This document shows, piece after piece, positions 37,005 through 44,734 of a stretch of DNA of 64,000 nt. Position numbers and translations under genes: made by a program. The stretch is from Pseudomonas solani. Its GTDB lineage: Bacteria; Pseudomonadota; Gammaproteobacteria; Pseudomonadales; Pseudomonadaceae. The notes beneath the pieces are model-generated. The model was given only the letters and a program-made list of their open reading frames with translations. It made no database searches and was not told the DNA's origin. Position 1 is the stretch's first letter. Every line of letters starts with the position of its first letter. The stretch lies in contig NZ_AP023081.1 of assembly GCF_026072635.1 (NCBI RefSeq), forward strand, positions 2,192,501 to 2,256,500, given 5' to 3'.

Positions 37005-37082
37005 CCCGCGCTGGTTGGCGCGGGACCATCTCGAACCTCATCCCTCATCCGCCCTTCGGGCGCCTTCTCCCGAGGGAGAAGG
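37005..37082. repeat. Hairpin-rich intercistronic element between atpB and atpE
   Basis: The 190-bp spacer 36915-37104 holds three stems: CCCGCGC-N6-GCGCGGG (37005-37024), GCCC-TTC-GGGC (37051-37061) and CCTTCTCCC-GA-GGGAGAAGG (37063-37082). The CGCCTTCTCCCGAGGGAGAAGG stretch belongs to a very common Pseudomonas intergenic repeat type. There is no T-tract, so processing, transcript stabilisation or partial attenuation are the likely consequences. Confidence 0.7.
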
Positions 37083-37104
37083 ACATCAGGGACGAGCTGC
37101 GTTC

Positions 37105-37974
37105 TTAATGGTTGTCTTCGTGCGCCATCGACAGGTAGACGATGGTCAGCATCATGAAGATGAAGGCCTGCAGGGTGATGATCAGGATGTGGAACACAGC
37201 CCACGCCCACTGCAGTGCGATACCCAGGCCGCTGAGCAGGATCATGCCGGCGCCGAACATCACGGCGATCAGGATGAACACCAGCTCGCCGGCGTACATG
37301 TTGCCGAACAGACGCAGGGCCAGGGAGATCGGCTTGGCCACCAGGGTCACGAACTCGAGCAGGAAGTTCACCGGGATCAGCAGGATCTGAACGAAGATGT
37401 TCTTGCTGCCGAAGGGGTGCAGGGTCAGCTCGCCGACGAAGCCGCCGATGCCCTTGACCTTGATGCTGTAGAAGATGATCAGCGCGAACACCGACAGGGC
37501 CATGCCCAGGGTGGCGTTCGGGTCGGTGGTCGGTACGGCACGGAAGAACAGGTGCTCGTTACCGGTGATCTTCGCCGCCAGGACCGGAATCCAGTCGACC
37601 GGAACCAGGTCGATGGCGTTCATCAGGAAGATCCAGACGAAGATGGTCAGTGCCAGGGGGGCGATCAGCGGATTACGGCCGTGGAAGGTGTCCTTCACGC
37701 TGCCGTCGACGAAGTCGACCATGACTTCGACCAGGTTCTGCAGGCCACCGGGGATGCCGGAGGTGGCTTTGCGGGCCGCCATGCGGAACAGGATCACGAA
37801 CAATAGGCCTACCGCGATGGACCAGCCCAGGGTGTCCACGTGGAAAGCCCAGAAGCCCATTTCCTTGGCTTGCTCGGCGGTGTGGGCGAAGCCCCATTCG
37901 CCGGACGGCAGTTTACCGAAAGTCAGGTTTTGCAGGTGGTGCTGGATATAGCCCGAAGCGGTTTGCTCTGCCAT
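37105..37974 (-). CDS. atpB: ATP synthase F0 a subunit
   Basis: A 289-aa membrane subunit forming the proton half-channels. The essential Arg lies in LALRLFGNMYAGELVF, and the C-terminal helix has LQAFIFMMLTIVYLSMAHE. The N-terminal extension MAEQTASGYIQHHLQNLTFG is typical of Pseudomonas. 16 bp after atpI. Confidence 0.97.
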   Translation of the reverse strand: MAEQTASGYIQHHLQNLTFGKLPSGEWGFAHTAEQAKEMGFWAFHVDTLGWSIAVGLLFVILFRMAARKATSGIPGGLQNLVEVMVDFVDGSVKDTFHGRNPLIAPLALTIFVWIFLMNAIDLVPVDWIPVLAAKITGNEHLFFRAVPTTDPNATLGMALSVFALIIFYSIKVKGIGGFVGELTLHPFGSKNIFVQILLIPVNFLLEFVTLVAKPISLALRLFGNMYAGELVFILIAVMFGAGMILLSGLGIALQWAWAVFHILIITLQAFIFMMLTIVYLSMAHEDNH

Positions 37975-37990
37975 GTTTGCCTCAAACGCC

Positions 37991-38398
37991 CTAAGGTTTC
38001 GAAAATCTTGTTCTCATTAACAGGGGAGCGAACCAGCTGACCGCCTGGGTCAGCAGGAAGACACCGAATACCGCCAGTGCTTCCAGGGGTTTCACGCCTG
38101 CGAACGTCAGTGCGAAGAGCACCGCCGTCAGAATCATCTTGCCCATCTCGCCGGCATAAAAAGACCGGACTATCGCCTGAGCCGCCCGCGCTCCACTGAA
38201 ACGGAACGCCTTGTGGGCGAAATACAGGTTCGGCACCCACGCGATCAGGCCGCCGCACAAACCAGAGTAACCAGCTACACCATCGCGCCATAGCCAAAGA
38301 ACGACAGCGGCGATCAGCAACACGACCAGTTGGGCCAGCAGCACCGGGAATACCGGAAGGCGATGGAAGGGCAGGCGGTTTTGCATGCGTAGATCCAT
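37991..38398 (-). CDS. atpI: ATP synthase accessory protein I
   Basis: A 135-aa four-TM protein thought to assist c-ring assembly. It begins MDLRMQNRLPFHRLPVF at ATG 38398, preceded by AGAGGA; an in-frame ATG at 38386 would give 131 aa. Conserved parts are GGLIAWVPNLYFAHKAF and FYAGEMGKMILTAVLF. It is the first gene of the atp operon, downstream of a good promoter at 38472-38500. Confidence 0.9.
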   Translation of the reverse strand: MDLRMQNRLPFHRLPVFPVLLAQLVVLLIAAVVLWLWRDGVAGYSGLCGGLIAWVPNLYFAHKAFRFSGARAAQAIVRSFYAGEMGKMILTAVLFALTFAGVKPLEALAVFGVFLLTQAVSWFAPLLMRTRFSKP

Positions 38399-38471
38399 CG
38401 CAGCGGGTCCTCTGAGTCGGCGCCTCGAATCAATAACTTGGCATAGTTTGTGCCGACAAAATTGCGCGCAG

Positions 38472-38500
38472 AGTATAGGGGTGGAATACCCCCTATTCAA
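38472..38500 (-). promoter_or_regulatory. Sigma-70 promoter of the atp operon
   Basis: On the minus strand TTGAAT (38500-38495), a 17-bp spacer and TATACT (38477-38472) lie 74 bp before atpI. The spacer contains GGGGGTATTCCACCCC, a small dyad that could bind a regulator. Confidence 0.75.
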
Positions 38501-38545
38501 CTGCCGGGTAGTGAATTCCGACCGCACGCTACATGGTCAAATGTT

Positions 38546-39418
38546 TCAGCGAATGTGGGCCAGAACGCCTTGCAACTCGTCGAGGGAGTTGTAGCGGATG
38601 ACCAGCTGACCTTTGCCTTTCTGCCCGTGTTTTATCTGCACCGGAGCGCCCAGCCGCTCAGCGAGGCGCTGTTCGAGGCGACTGATGTCCGGATCGGCCT
38701 TGACCGGTTCGACAGCTTTGTCCTTGCCGCTCAGCCATTGCCGCACCAGTGCCTCGGTTTGGCGCACGGTCAGGCCTCGTGCGACAACATGTCGCGCCCC
38801 TTCCACCTGCTGTTCGGCCGGCAGACCGAGCAGGGCACGGGCATGGCCCATCTCCAGATCCCCGTGGGAAAGCAGGGTCTTGATCTCCTCGGGGAGGGCG
38901 ATCAGGCGCAGCAGGTTGGTGATGGTCACCCGCGATTTGCCAACGGCCTCGGCGACCTGCTGCTGGGTCAGCTGGAACTCCTGCTGCAAGCGCTGCAGGG
39001 CGACGGCTTCCTCGATGGGATTGAGGTCTTCGCGCTGGATGTTCTCGATCAGCGCCATGGCGATGGCGGCTTCATCCGGCACTTCGCGCACCAAGGCTGG
39101 GATCCGATCCAGGCCGGCCTGGTGGCTGGCACGCCAGCGACGTTCACCGGCGATGATCTCGAAGCGGCCACCGTCGATGGGGCGCACCACGATGGGTTGC
39201 ATGACGCCCTGGGCACGGATCGACTGCGCCAGCTCTTCGAGGGCGGTCGGGTCCATGTCACGGCGGGGTTGGTATTTACCGCGCTGGATCAGCTCCAGGG
39301 GCAGGTTCTGCAGTTCGCGGGTGCCGGCCTTGGCGGCCTCCTCCTGCAGTACGGTCGCGGTGTTTCCGCCCAGCAGGGCGTCCAGGCCACGGCCCAGACC
39401 TCTTTTCTTCGCTGCCAT
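38546..39418 (-). CDS. parB: Chromosome partitioning protein ParB
   Basis: A 290-aa CTP-dependent DNA clamp that loads at parS and spreads. The start MAAKKRGLGRGLDALLGG matches the ParA-stimulating N-terminus. The CTPase core has QPIVVRP and GERRWRASHQAG, the HTH (~125-185) has TQQQVAEAVGKSRVTITNLLRL, and a C-terminal dimer domain follows. It is 9 bp after parA. Two parS sites occur inside recF, 12 kb away in the window. Confidence 0.97.
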   Translation of the reverse strand: MAAKKRGLGRGLDALLGGNTATVLQEEAAKAGTRELQNLPLELIQRGKYQPRRDMDPTALEELAQSIRAQGVMQPIVVRPIDGGRFEIIAGERRWRASHQAGLDRIPALVREVPDEAAIAMALIENIQREDLNPIEEAVALQRLQQEFQLTQQQVAEAVGKSRVTITNLLRLIALPEEIKTLLSHGDLEMGHARALLGLPAEQQVEGARHVVARGLTVRQTEALVRQWLSGKDKAVEPVKADPDISRLEQRLAERLGAPVQIKHGQKGKGQLVIRYNSLDELQGVLAHIR

Positions 39419-39427
39419 GCGGTTTCC

Positions 39428-40216
39428 TTATGCAGTAGCGGTTTTGGCGTTCGCACGCTGGCGGCGAACCAGCTCGCCAGCCAGCGCCAGGTAAGCGAGA
39501 GCGCCACGGGATTGCTTGTCGTAGACGAGTGCCGGCATGCCGAAGCTGGGAGCCTCGGCGAGACGGACGTTACGCGGGATGACGGCGTCGTAGAGCTTGT
39601 CGCCGAAATGCTCCTTGAGCTGCGCGGTGACGTCGTTGGTGAGGCTGATGCGCGGGTCGTACATGGTGCGCAGCAGGCCTTCGATCTTCAGGCTCGGATT
39701 GAGCAGTTGGCCAATGCGCTGGATGCTGTTGACCAGGTCAGACAACCCCTCCAGCGCGTAGTACTCGCACTGCATGGGGATGATCACGCCATCGGCGGCG
39801 ACCAGGGCGTTGATGGTCAGCATGTTCAGCGACGGCGGGCAGTCGATGAGGATGTAGTCGTAGTTCTCGCGGATCGGCGCCAGCGCATAGCGCAGGCGGC
39901 TTTCCTTCATCTTCATTTCCAGCAGGGCGACTTCCGCGGCGGTGAGGTCGCGGTTGGCCGGCAGCAGCTGGTAGCCGCCGTGCTCGGAGAATTGCATGGC
40001 CTCGGCCAGGTCGCATTCACCGATCAGTACGTCGTAGATGGAGTTTTCCAGGGCGTGCTTGTCTATGCCGCTGCCCATGGTGGCGTTGCCCTGGGGATCG
40101 AGGTCGATCAGCAGCACGCGGCGCTTGGTCGCAACCAGCGATGCCGCCAGGTTGATGCAGGTGGTGGTCTTGCCCACTCCACCTTTCTGGTTGGCGATCG
40201 CGAATACCTTAGCCAT
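39428..40216 (-). CDS. parA: Chromosome partitioning ATPase ParA
   Basis: A 262-aa Walker-type ATPase (deviant P-loop NQKGGVGKTT at residues ~8-17) that binds nucleoid DNA and drives origin segregation with ParB. Switch motifs LIDLDPQGNAT and DCPPSL are present. The ATG at 40216 (MAKVFAIANQ) is standard; an upstream in-frame extension is spurious. 14 bp after rsmG in the rsmG-parA-parB unit. Confidence 0.97.
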   Translation of the reverse strand: MAKVFAIANQKGGVGKTTTCINLAASLVATKRRVLLIDLDPQGNATMGSGIDKHALENSIYDVLIGECDLAEAMQFSEHGGYQLLPANRDLTAAEVALLEMKMKESRLRYALAPIRENYDYILIDCPPSLNMLTINALVAADGVIIPMQCEYYALEGLSDLVNSIQRIGQLLNPSLKIEGLLRTMYDPRISLTNDVTAQLKEHFGDKLYDAVIPRNVRLAEAPSFGMPALVYDKQSRGALAYLALAGELVRRQRANAKTATA

Positions 40217-40230
40217 GGCTGCCTTTCCCC

Positions 40231-40878
40231 TTATTCCGTGCGGCGCAGTATCAGCAGATGGCGTTGACCTTGGCAACCGGGAACCGCCAGGGCGTGCTCC
40301 GCGTCAAGGCGGAAGTCCGCAGGCAGTGCAACCAGCTCATCGGTGGGGTGCAGGCCCTTCATCGCCAGCCAGTGGGTTTCGCCATCGCCCAGGTGACGGG
40401 TCCAGTTGGCGAAATCCTCCAGCGAGCTGAAGGCACGGGAAATGATGCCGGCGAACGGGCGCTCGGGCTGCACGGCTTCGACCCGGCTGTGGATAACTTC
40501 GAGGTTGTCCAGCTTGAGCTCCAGCTTCACCTGGGTGAGGAAGCGGGTCTTCTTGCCGTTGGAGTCGAGCAGGGTGAAACGGCGTTCGGGGAACAGGATC
40601 GCCAGGGGAATGCCGGGCATGCCGCCACCGCTGCCGACATCGAGCCAGCTGTCGCCCAGTGCGGCCACATATGGCACCACGCTGAGGCTGTCGAGCAGGT
40701 GGCGCGAAACCATTTCGTCTGGGTCACGCACCGCGGTCAGGTTATAGGCCTTGTTCCACTTGATCAGCAATGCCAGGTAGCCGAGCAGTAGCTCGTGCTG
40801 CCGGGGGGAAAGTTCGACGGCGAGCTGCTGGGCGCCACGGGACAGTTCGTCGGCGTGGCGGGAGGTGACGTGCGACAT
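40231..40878 (-). CDS. rsmG: 16S rRNA (guanine-527-N7) methyltransferase
   Basis: A 215-aa SAM-dependent methyltransferase of 16S rRNA, where loss gives low-level streptomycin resistance. The SAM motif is LDVGSGGGMPGIPLAI, and IKWNKAYNLTAVRDPDEM is the family N-terminal signature. Its ATG overlaps the mnmG stop as ATGA, so the two are translationally coupled. Confidence 0.97.
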   Translation of the reverse strand: MSHVTSRHADELSRGAQQLAVELSPRQHELLLGYLALLIKWNKAYNLTAVRDPDEMVSRHLLDSLSVVPYVAALGDSWLDVGSGGGMPGIPLAILFPERRFTLLDSNGKKTRFLTQVKLELKLDNLEVIHSRVEAVQPERPFAGIISRAFSSLEDFANWTRHLGDGETHWLAMKGLHPTDELVALPADFRLDAEHALAVPGCQGQRHLLILRRTE

Positions 40879-42770
40879 CAGGCGCTCTGCTCCAGCTGGC
40901 GACCGGCGCCGCGTTTCTTCAGGTGGATCAGCAGCAGCGAAATGGCCGCCGGCGTAACGCCAGGGATGCGCGAAGCCTGACCGAGGGTTTCCGGGCGGCT
41001 CTGGCCGAGCTTGTGCTGGATCTCCTTGGACAAGCCGGAGATGGTCGCGTAGTCGAGGTCGGCCGGCAGGCGCGTGTCTTCGCTGGCGCGCAGGCGAGCG
41101 ATCTCATCCTGCTGGCGGTCGATGTAGCCGGCGTACTTGGTTTTGATCTCCACCTGTTCGGCGACCTGCGGGTCTTCGGCGCCGTGGCCGGTCACTTCCA
41201 CCAGGCCGACATAGTCGATCTCCGGGCGGCTGAGCAGGTTGAGCAGGTTGTATTCATGGGTCAGCGGCGTGCCGAAGCGCTCGGCGATGGCATCGCCCTG
41301 GGGCGTACCGGGACGCACCCAGGTGCTTTTCAGGCGTTGTTCTTCCAGGGCGATGCCTTCGCGCTTGGCTTCGAACGCCGCCCAGCGGCGATCATCCACC
41401 AGGCCGAGCTCGCGGCCTTTCTCAGTCAGGCGCAGATCGGCGTTGTCTTCCCGCAGGATCAGGCGGTACTCGGCACGCGAGGTGAACATGCGGTACGGCT
41501 CCTGGGTGCCCAGGGTGATCAGGTCGTCGACCAGTACGCCGATATAGGCCTCATCGCGACGCGGACACCAGGCTTCCTTGCCCTGGGCGCGCAGCGCAGC
41601 GTTGGCGCCGGCGAGCAGGCCCTGGGCACCGGCTTCTTCATAACCGGTGGTGCCGTTGATCTGGCCGGCGAAGAACAGCCCGCCGATGACCTTGGTCTCC
41701 AGGCTGTACTTGAGGTCGCGCGGGTCGAAGTAGTCGTACTCGATGGCGTAGCCCGGACGCACGATGTGGGCGTTCTCCATGCCGCGGATGGAGCGGACGA
41801 TGTCCAGCTGCACATCGAAGGGCAGCGAGGTGGAGATGCCGTTGGGGTACAGCTCGTGGGTGGTCAGGCCTTCCGGCTCGAGGAACACCTGGTGACTGTC
41901 CTTGTCGGCGAAGCGGTGGATCTTGTCTTCGATGGACGGGCAGTAGCGCGGGCCGACGCCTTCGATCACACCGGAGTACATCGGCGAGCGATCGAGGTTG
42001 CTGGCGATGATCTCGTGGGTGCGCGCATTGGTGTGGGTGATCCAGCAGCTGACCTGGCGCGGGTGCTGTTCCTTGTTGCCAAGGAAGGACATCACCGGGA
42101 TCGGCGTATCACCGGGCTGTTCGGTCATCACCGAAAAGTCCACCGAACGACCATCGATGCGCGGCGGGGTACCGGTCTTCAGTCGGCCGACACGCAGGGG
42201 CAGTTCGCGCATGCGCTTGGCCAGGGCGTTGGACGGCGGGTCGCCGGCACGGCCACCTGAATAATTCTGCAGCCCGATGTGGATAAGTCCGCCGAGGAAG
42301 GTACCGGTGGTCAGCACCACGGAATCCGCGTGGAAGCGAAGGCCCATCTGGGTCACAACGCCTTTCACCTGATCGTTTTCCACAATCAGGTCATCGCAGG
42401 CCTGCTGGAATATCCACAGGTTGGGTTGGTTCTCGAGGATCTCGCGGATGGCTGCCTTGTACAGCACGCGGTCGGCCTGGGCGCGGGTGGCGCGCACGGC
42501 CGGGCCCTTGCGGCTGTTGAGCACGCGGAACTGAATGCCGCCGAGGTCGGTGGCAGTCGCCATCGCGCCGCCGAGGGCGTCGATTTCCTTGACCAGGTGG
42601 CTTTTGCCGATGCCGCCGATAGCGGGGTTGCAGCTCATTTGGCCGAGCGTTTCGACGTTGTGCGTCAGCAGCAGGGTTTTCACCCCCATGCGCGCAGCTG
42701 CCAATGCCGCCTCGGTGCCGGCATGGCCGCCGCCGATAACGATCACGTCAAAACGGGAAGGGAAATCCAC
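40878..42770 (-). CDS. mnmG: tRNA uridine-5-carboxymethylaminomethyl modification enzyme MnmG
   Basis: A 630-aa FAD enzyme that, with MnmE, makes cmnm5U34 in tRNA. The FAD fold GGGHAGTEAALAAARMG is at residues ~13-29, with the signature GGIGKSHLVKEIDALGG and the two catalytic Cys regions (MSCNPAIGG and the ~280 region). The GTG at 42770 gives the usual MDFPSRFDV start and Pseudomonas length. It is the first gene of mnmG-rsmG-parAB; the 510-bp region upstream is origin-like. Confidence 0.97.
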   Translation of the reverse strand: MDFPSRFDVIVIGGGHAGTEAALAAARMGVKTLLLTHNVETLGQMSCNPAIGGIGKSHLVKEIDALGGAMATATDLGGIQFRVLNSRKGPAVRATRAQADRVLYKAAIREILENQPNLWIFQQACDDLIVENDQVKGVVTQMGLRFHADSVVLTTGTFLGGLIHIGLQNYSGGRAGDPPSNALAKRMRELPLRVGRLKTGTPPRIDGRSVDFSVMTEQPGDTPIPVMSFLGNKEQHPRQVSCWITHTNARTHEIIASNLDRSPMYSGVIEGVGPRYCPSIEDKIHRFADKDSHQVFLEPEGLTTHELYPNGISTSLPFDVQLDIVRSIRGMENAHIVRPGYAIEYDYFDPRDLKYSLETKVIGGLFFAGQINGTTGYEEAGAQGLLAGANAALRAQGKEAWCPRRDEAYIGVLVDDLITLGTQEPYRMFTSRAEYRLILREDNADLRLTEKGRELGLVDDRRWAAFEAKREGIALEEQRLKSTWVRPGTPQGDAIAERFGTPLTHEYNLLNLLSRPEIDYVGLVEVTGHGAEDPQVAEQVEIKTKYAGYIDRQQDEIARLRASEDTRLPADLDYATISGLSKEIQHKLGQSRPETLGQASRIPGVTPAAISLLLIHLKKRGAGRQLEQSA

Positions 42771-42829
42771 CACGCACCTCGTGCCTGTTCTGTAAATGGG
42801 GAAATAGGGAAGGCGGCAAGTATAGGGAC

Positions 42830-43232
42830 TTCCCCCCTGTGAATGAAGCCTTTTGCACAAAAAATAGCCAACCGTTCGGTGTACTCCCCTTTCGCCTGTT
42901 CACATCCTGTTCGACCGGCTTTGGCTTCCCGGGCTTCGGGGCTAATAGATAAGAAGAGAGAAAGAATTCTTATAGAGCTTGTTCATTGTTTATATGAATG
43001 GTGAGCGGCTTTTTTGTGGATAAGTGCCTCAAGACCATAAAGGCCGCTGGCTGCGGGGAATGATAAGCCTGTGCTGAACCTGGCGGTTTCCTCCGGGTAA
43101 GCCGTGCACCCCCTGTGGATGGAATAGGTAGTTATACACAGGACGGTTATGCCCCCGGTTATCCTCAGGCTTATGGACGGGGTTCAGGGCTAGTTATCAA
43201 CAGGGTTTATTTGCCTCTGGATAAGTCTGCGG
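42830..43232. other. Second origin-like region between mnmG and mnmE
   Basis: This 0.4-kb non-coding stretch has an AT-rich tract (about 42940-43015) and several DnaA-box-like 9-mers: TGTGGATAA at 43015, TTATACACA at 43132, TTATCAACA near 43192, TTATCCTCA near 43158 and TCTGGATAA near 43215. The AT-rich tract resembles the one in oriC (GCTTGTT-N2-TGTTTATA in both). The mnmG (gidA) side of E. coli oriC is at the same locus, and Pseudomonas species are known to have DnaA-box clusters near both genes. Whether it fires is unknown. Confidence 0.6.
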
Positions 43233-43234
43233 GC

Positions 43235-43261
43235 ATAAAAAAGCCACCCGAAGGTGGCTCG
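43235..43261 (-). terminator. Terminator after mnmE
   Basis: On the minus strand AGCCACC-TTCG-GGTGGCT is followed by TTTTTTATGCC, 22 bp beyond the mnmE stop. Confidence 0.85.
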
Positions 43262-43280
43262 TTTCATCAGCGGAAAGCCG

Positions 43281-44648
43281 CTACTTGCCGATGCAGAAGC
43301 TGGAGAAGATACGACCCAGCAGGTCGTCCGAACTGAAGGCACCGGTTATCTCCCCCAGCGCCTGTTGAGCATGGCGCAGGTCCTCCGCCAGCAGTTCACC
43401 GGCTCCAGCCAGGGTGAGCTGCGAGCGGCCGTGTTCCAGATGGCTACTGGCCTGGCGCAGGGCTTCCAGGTGGCGCCGGCGCGCGCTGAAGCTGCTCTCG
43501 GCGGTCTGCTCGTAGCCCATGCAGGCCTTGAGGTGCTCGCGCAGCAGTTCGAGGCCCTCTCCCGAACGGGCGGAGAGATTGAGCGTGACGTGGCCATCGG
43601 CGCTGGTCTGCAGGTCGACGGCGTCGCCTGACAGGTCCGCCTTGTTGCGGATCAGGGTGACCTTGGCCGGGTCGGGACGGCTGTCGAGGAATTCGGGCCA
43701 GAGGGCGAAGGGGTCGGCGCTTTCCGCTGCCGTGGCGTCGACCACCAGGAGGACGCGGTCCGCTTCCTCGATGGCCTTGAGGGCGCGCTCCACGCCGATC
43801 TTTTCCACATGGTCATCGGTATCCCGCAGGCCAGCAGTATCCACAACGTGCAGCGGCATGCCGTCGATGTGGATATGTTCGCGCAGTACGTCCCGTGTGG
43901 TGCCCGCGATCTCGGTGACGATGGCGGCTTCACGGCCTGCCAGGGCGTTGAGCAGGCTGGATTTGCCGGCATTGGGCCGCCCGGCGATGACCACCGTCAT
44001 GCCTTCACGCAGCAGCGCGCCCTGGCCGGCCTCACGCAAGACTGTGGATAAGTTTTCCCGAACCCCATCCAGCAGCCCGAGGACATGGCCATCGGCGAGG
44101 AAGTCGATTTCCTCTTCCGGGAAGTCGATGGCGGCTTCTACATAGATGCGCAGCTGGATGAGTTTTTCCGTGAGCCCTTGTACGCGGCGGGAGAATTCAC
44201 CCTGCAGGGAGCGCAGGGCGTTGCGCGCGGCCTGCTCGGAGCTGGCCTCGATCAGGTCGGCGATGGCTTCCGCCTGGGCCAGGTCGAGCTTGTCGTTGAG
44301 GAAGGCACGTTCGCTGAACTCGCCCGGGCGGGCCTGGCGCGCGCCCAGCTCCAGGCAGCGGCGCAGCAGCAGGTCGAGGACCACGGGGCCGCCATGGCCT
44401 TGCAGCTCGAGCACGTCCTCGCCTGTGAATGAGTTGGGGCCGGGGAAGTAAAGCGCCAGGCCTTCGTCCAGGGTGTCGCCGGCAGCATCTCGGAAGGGGC
44501 CGTAATGGGCATGGCGGGGTTTGAGCTGGCGACCGGCGATGGCCTGGGCAATACGCGCTGCCTGGGGGCCGGAGACCCGGACGATGCCGACGCCACCACG
44601 GCCCTGGGCGGTGGCGACGGCGGCGATGGTTTCACGCACAGCGTTCAT
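43281..44648 (-). CDS. mnmE: tRNA modification GTPase MnmE
   Basis: A 455-aa GTPase partner of MnmG. The N-terminal formyl-THF-binding domain begins METIAAVATAQGRGGVGIVR-like (here MNAVRETIAAVATAQGRG). The G domain (~215-375) has P-loop GRPNAGKSS, G3 DTAGLRD and G4 NKAD. The protein ends in the catalytic CIGK motif. ATG 44648 is the standard start. It follows yidC on the same strand after a terminator-like hairpin. Confidence 0.97.
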   Translation of the reverse strand: MNAVRETIAAVATAQGRGGVGIVRVSGPQAARIAQAIAGRQLKPRHAHYGPFRDAAGDTLDEGLALYFPGPNSFTGEDVLELQGHGGPVVLDLLLRRCLELGARQARPGEFSERAFLNDKLDLAQAEAIADLIEASSEQAARNALRSLQGEFSRRVQGLTEKLIQLRIYVEAAIDFPEEEIDFLADGHVLGLLDGVRENLSTVLREAGQGALLREGMTVVIAGRPNAGKSSLLNALAGREAAIVTEIAGTTRDVLREHIHIDGMPLHVVDTAGLRDTDDHVEKIGVERALKAIEEADRVLLVVDATAAESADPFALWPEFLDSRPDPAKVTLIRNKADLSGDAVDLQTSADGHVTLNLSARSGEGLELLREHLKACMGYEQTAESSFSARRRHLEALRQASSHLEHGRSQLTLAGAGELLAEDLRHAQQALGEITGAFSSDDLLGRIFSSFCIGK

Positions 44649-44683
44649 GGCTGGCTCCCGGAAGGTCACTGAATGGCGGATAG

Positions 44684-44711
44684 CAAGACGCCCCACTGAG
44701 GGGGCGTCTTG
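44684..44711 (-). terminator. Hairpin between yidC and mnmE
   Basis: CAAGACGCCCC-N6-GGGGCGTCTTG is a perfect 11-bp stem 24 bp after the yidC stop. The T-tract is weak, so termination may be partial. Confidence 0.65.
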
Positions 44712-44734
44712 TTCAACGGATTACAGCGTGATTA

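Noticed and set aside
43836..43844. GTATCCACA in mnmE and TGTGGATAT in yidC (about 45323) as DnaA boxes
   Set aside because: Each has a mismatch at a conserved position and lies in a conserved coding stretch; only exact matches were counted.
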